Below, piece after piece: positions 6,504 through 6,565 of a stretch of 6,565 nucleotides of DNA (positions within the stretch are counted from its first letter, which is position 1; every line of letters begins with the position of its first letter). The stretch is from the NCBI GenBank assembly GCA_026785745.1, contig JAJAZO010000372.1:1-6565 (forward strand), given 5' to 3'. The position numbers and the translations under genes are program-made. Under the pieces are notes generated by a model. It had not been told where the DNA came from. It searched no databases and saw only the letters and a program-made list of their open reading frames with translations. Origin of the DNA: Chitinophagaceae bacterium. GTDB lineage: Bacteria; Bacteroidota; Bacteroidia; Chitinophagales; Chitinophagaceae.

Positions 6504-6565
6504 ATGAACCTCAACTACAAAAGTTTTACCCTCGGTGTAGAAGAAGAATACATGGTGCTTGACCC
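6504..6565 (+). CDS. GCS2/YbdK-like carboxylate-amine ligase, N-terminus only
   Basis: The visible 20 codons and two bases include FTLGVEEEYMVLDP, the start signature of the GCS2 family (YbdK-type gamma-glutamyl/carboxylate-amine ligases). Its glutamates near the N-terminus belong to the metal- and ATP-binding site in that family. The start ATG at 6504 follows the Uma2 stop by five bases, so it is the third gene of the operon. The family's usual length is about 370 residues, so almost all of the gene lies outside. The assignment rests on this short motif, but the motif is distinctive. Confidence 0.75.
   Translation, partial: MNLNYKSFTLGVEEEYMVLD

Overview
This window most likely comes from a member of the Bacteroidota, probably the Chitinophagaceae or a close relative. 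The base composition is moderately AT-rich, gene starts lack Shine-Dalgarno sequences and sit behind A/T-rich leaders, TAnnTTTG-type -7 boxes occur upstream of genes, and the protein sequences read like that group. The lineage is inferred from these traits, not from a database search.

Layout from left to right. (1) Positions 1-553, minus strand: a beta-phosphoglucomutase-like HAD hydrolase, cut by the window edge and broken by two single-base frameshifts, both in homopolymer runs. (2) Positions 554-700: a divergent intergenic region with two inverted repeats and one -7-like box. (3) Positions 701-3640, plus strand: a 979-residue flavin/iron-sulfur D-2-hydroxyacid dehydrogenase fusion of the YdiJ type (GlcD-like FAD half, Fe-S segment, CCG half). 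(4) Positions 3641-3807: a short AT-rich convergent spacer with a tandem direct repeat. (5) Positions 3808-4623, minus strand: a cytoplasmic esterase of the esterase D/enterochelin esterase fold carrying an EF-hand-like acidic loop. (6) Positions 4624-4921: a divergent intergenic region of about 300 bases with two related REP-like palindromes in opposite orientation. (7) Positions 4922-6565, plus strand: a tightly packed operon of an ATP-grasp ligase, a Uma2-family PD-(D/E)xK protein and the first 20 codons of a GCS2/YbdK-type carboxylate-amine ligase, which continues past the window.

The most interesting part is the right half. Two unrelated carboxylate-amine (amide-bond-forming) ligase folds sit in one operon, with a divergent esterase beside them. 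This suggests a small pathway that makes and perhaps trims a peptide-like or glutathione-like metabolite. A Uma2 nuclease-like gene is placed between the two ligases, joined to the first by a one-base stop/start overlap. The two ligases form a plausible pathway; the roles of Uma2 and of the esterase are open. The left half is ordinary metabolism, and its main point of interest is the doubly frameshifted HAD gene. No tRNA, rRNA, CRISPR array, transposase or prophage gene was seen.
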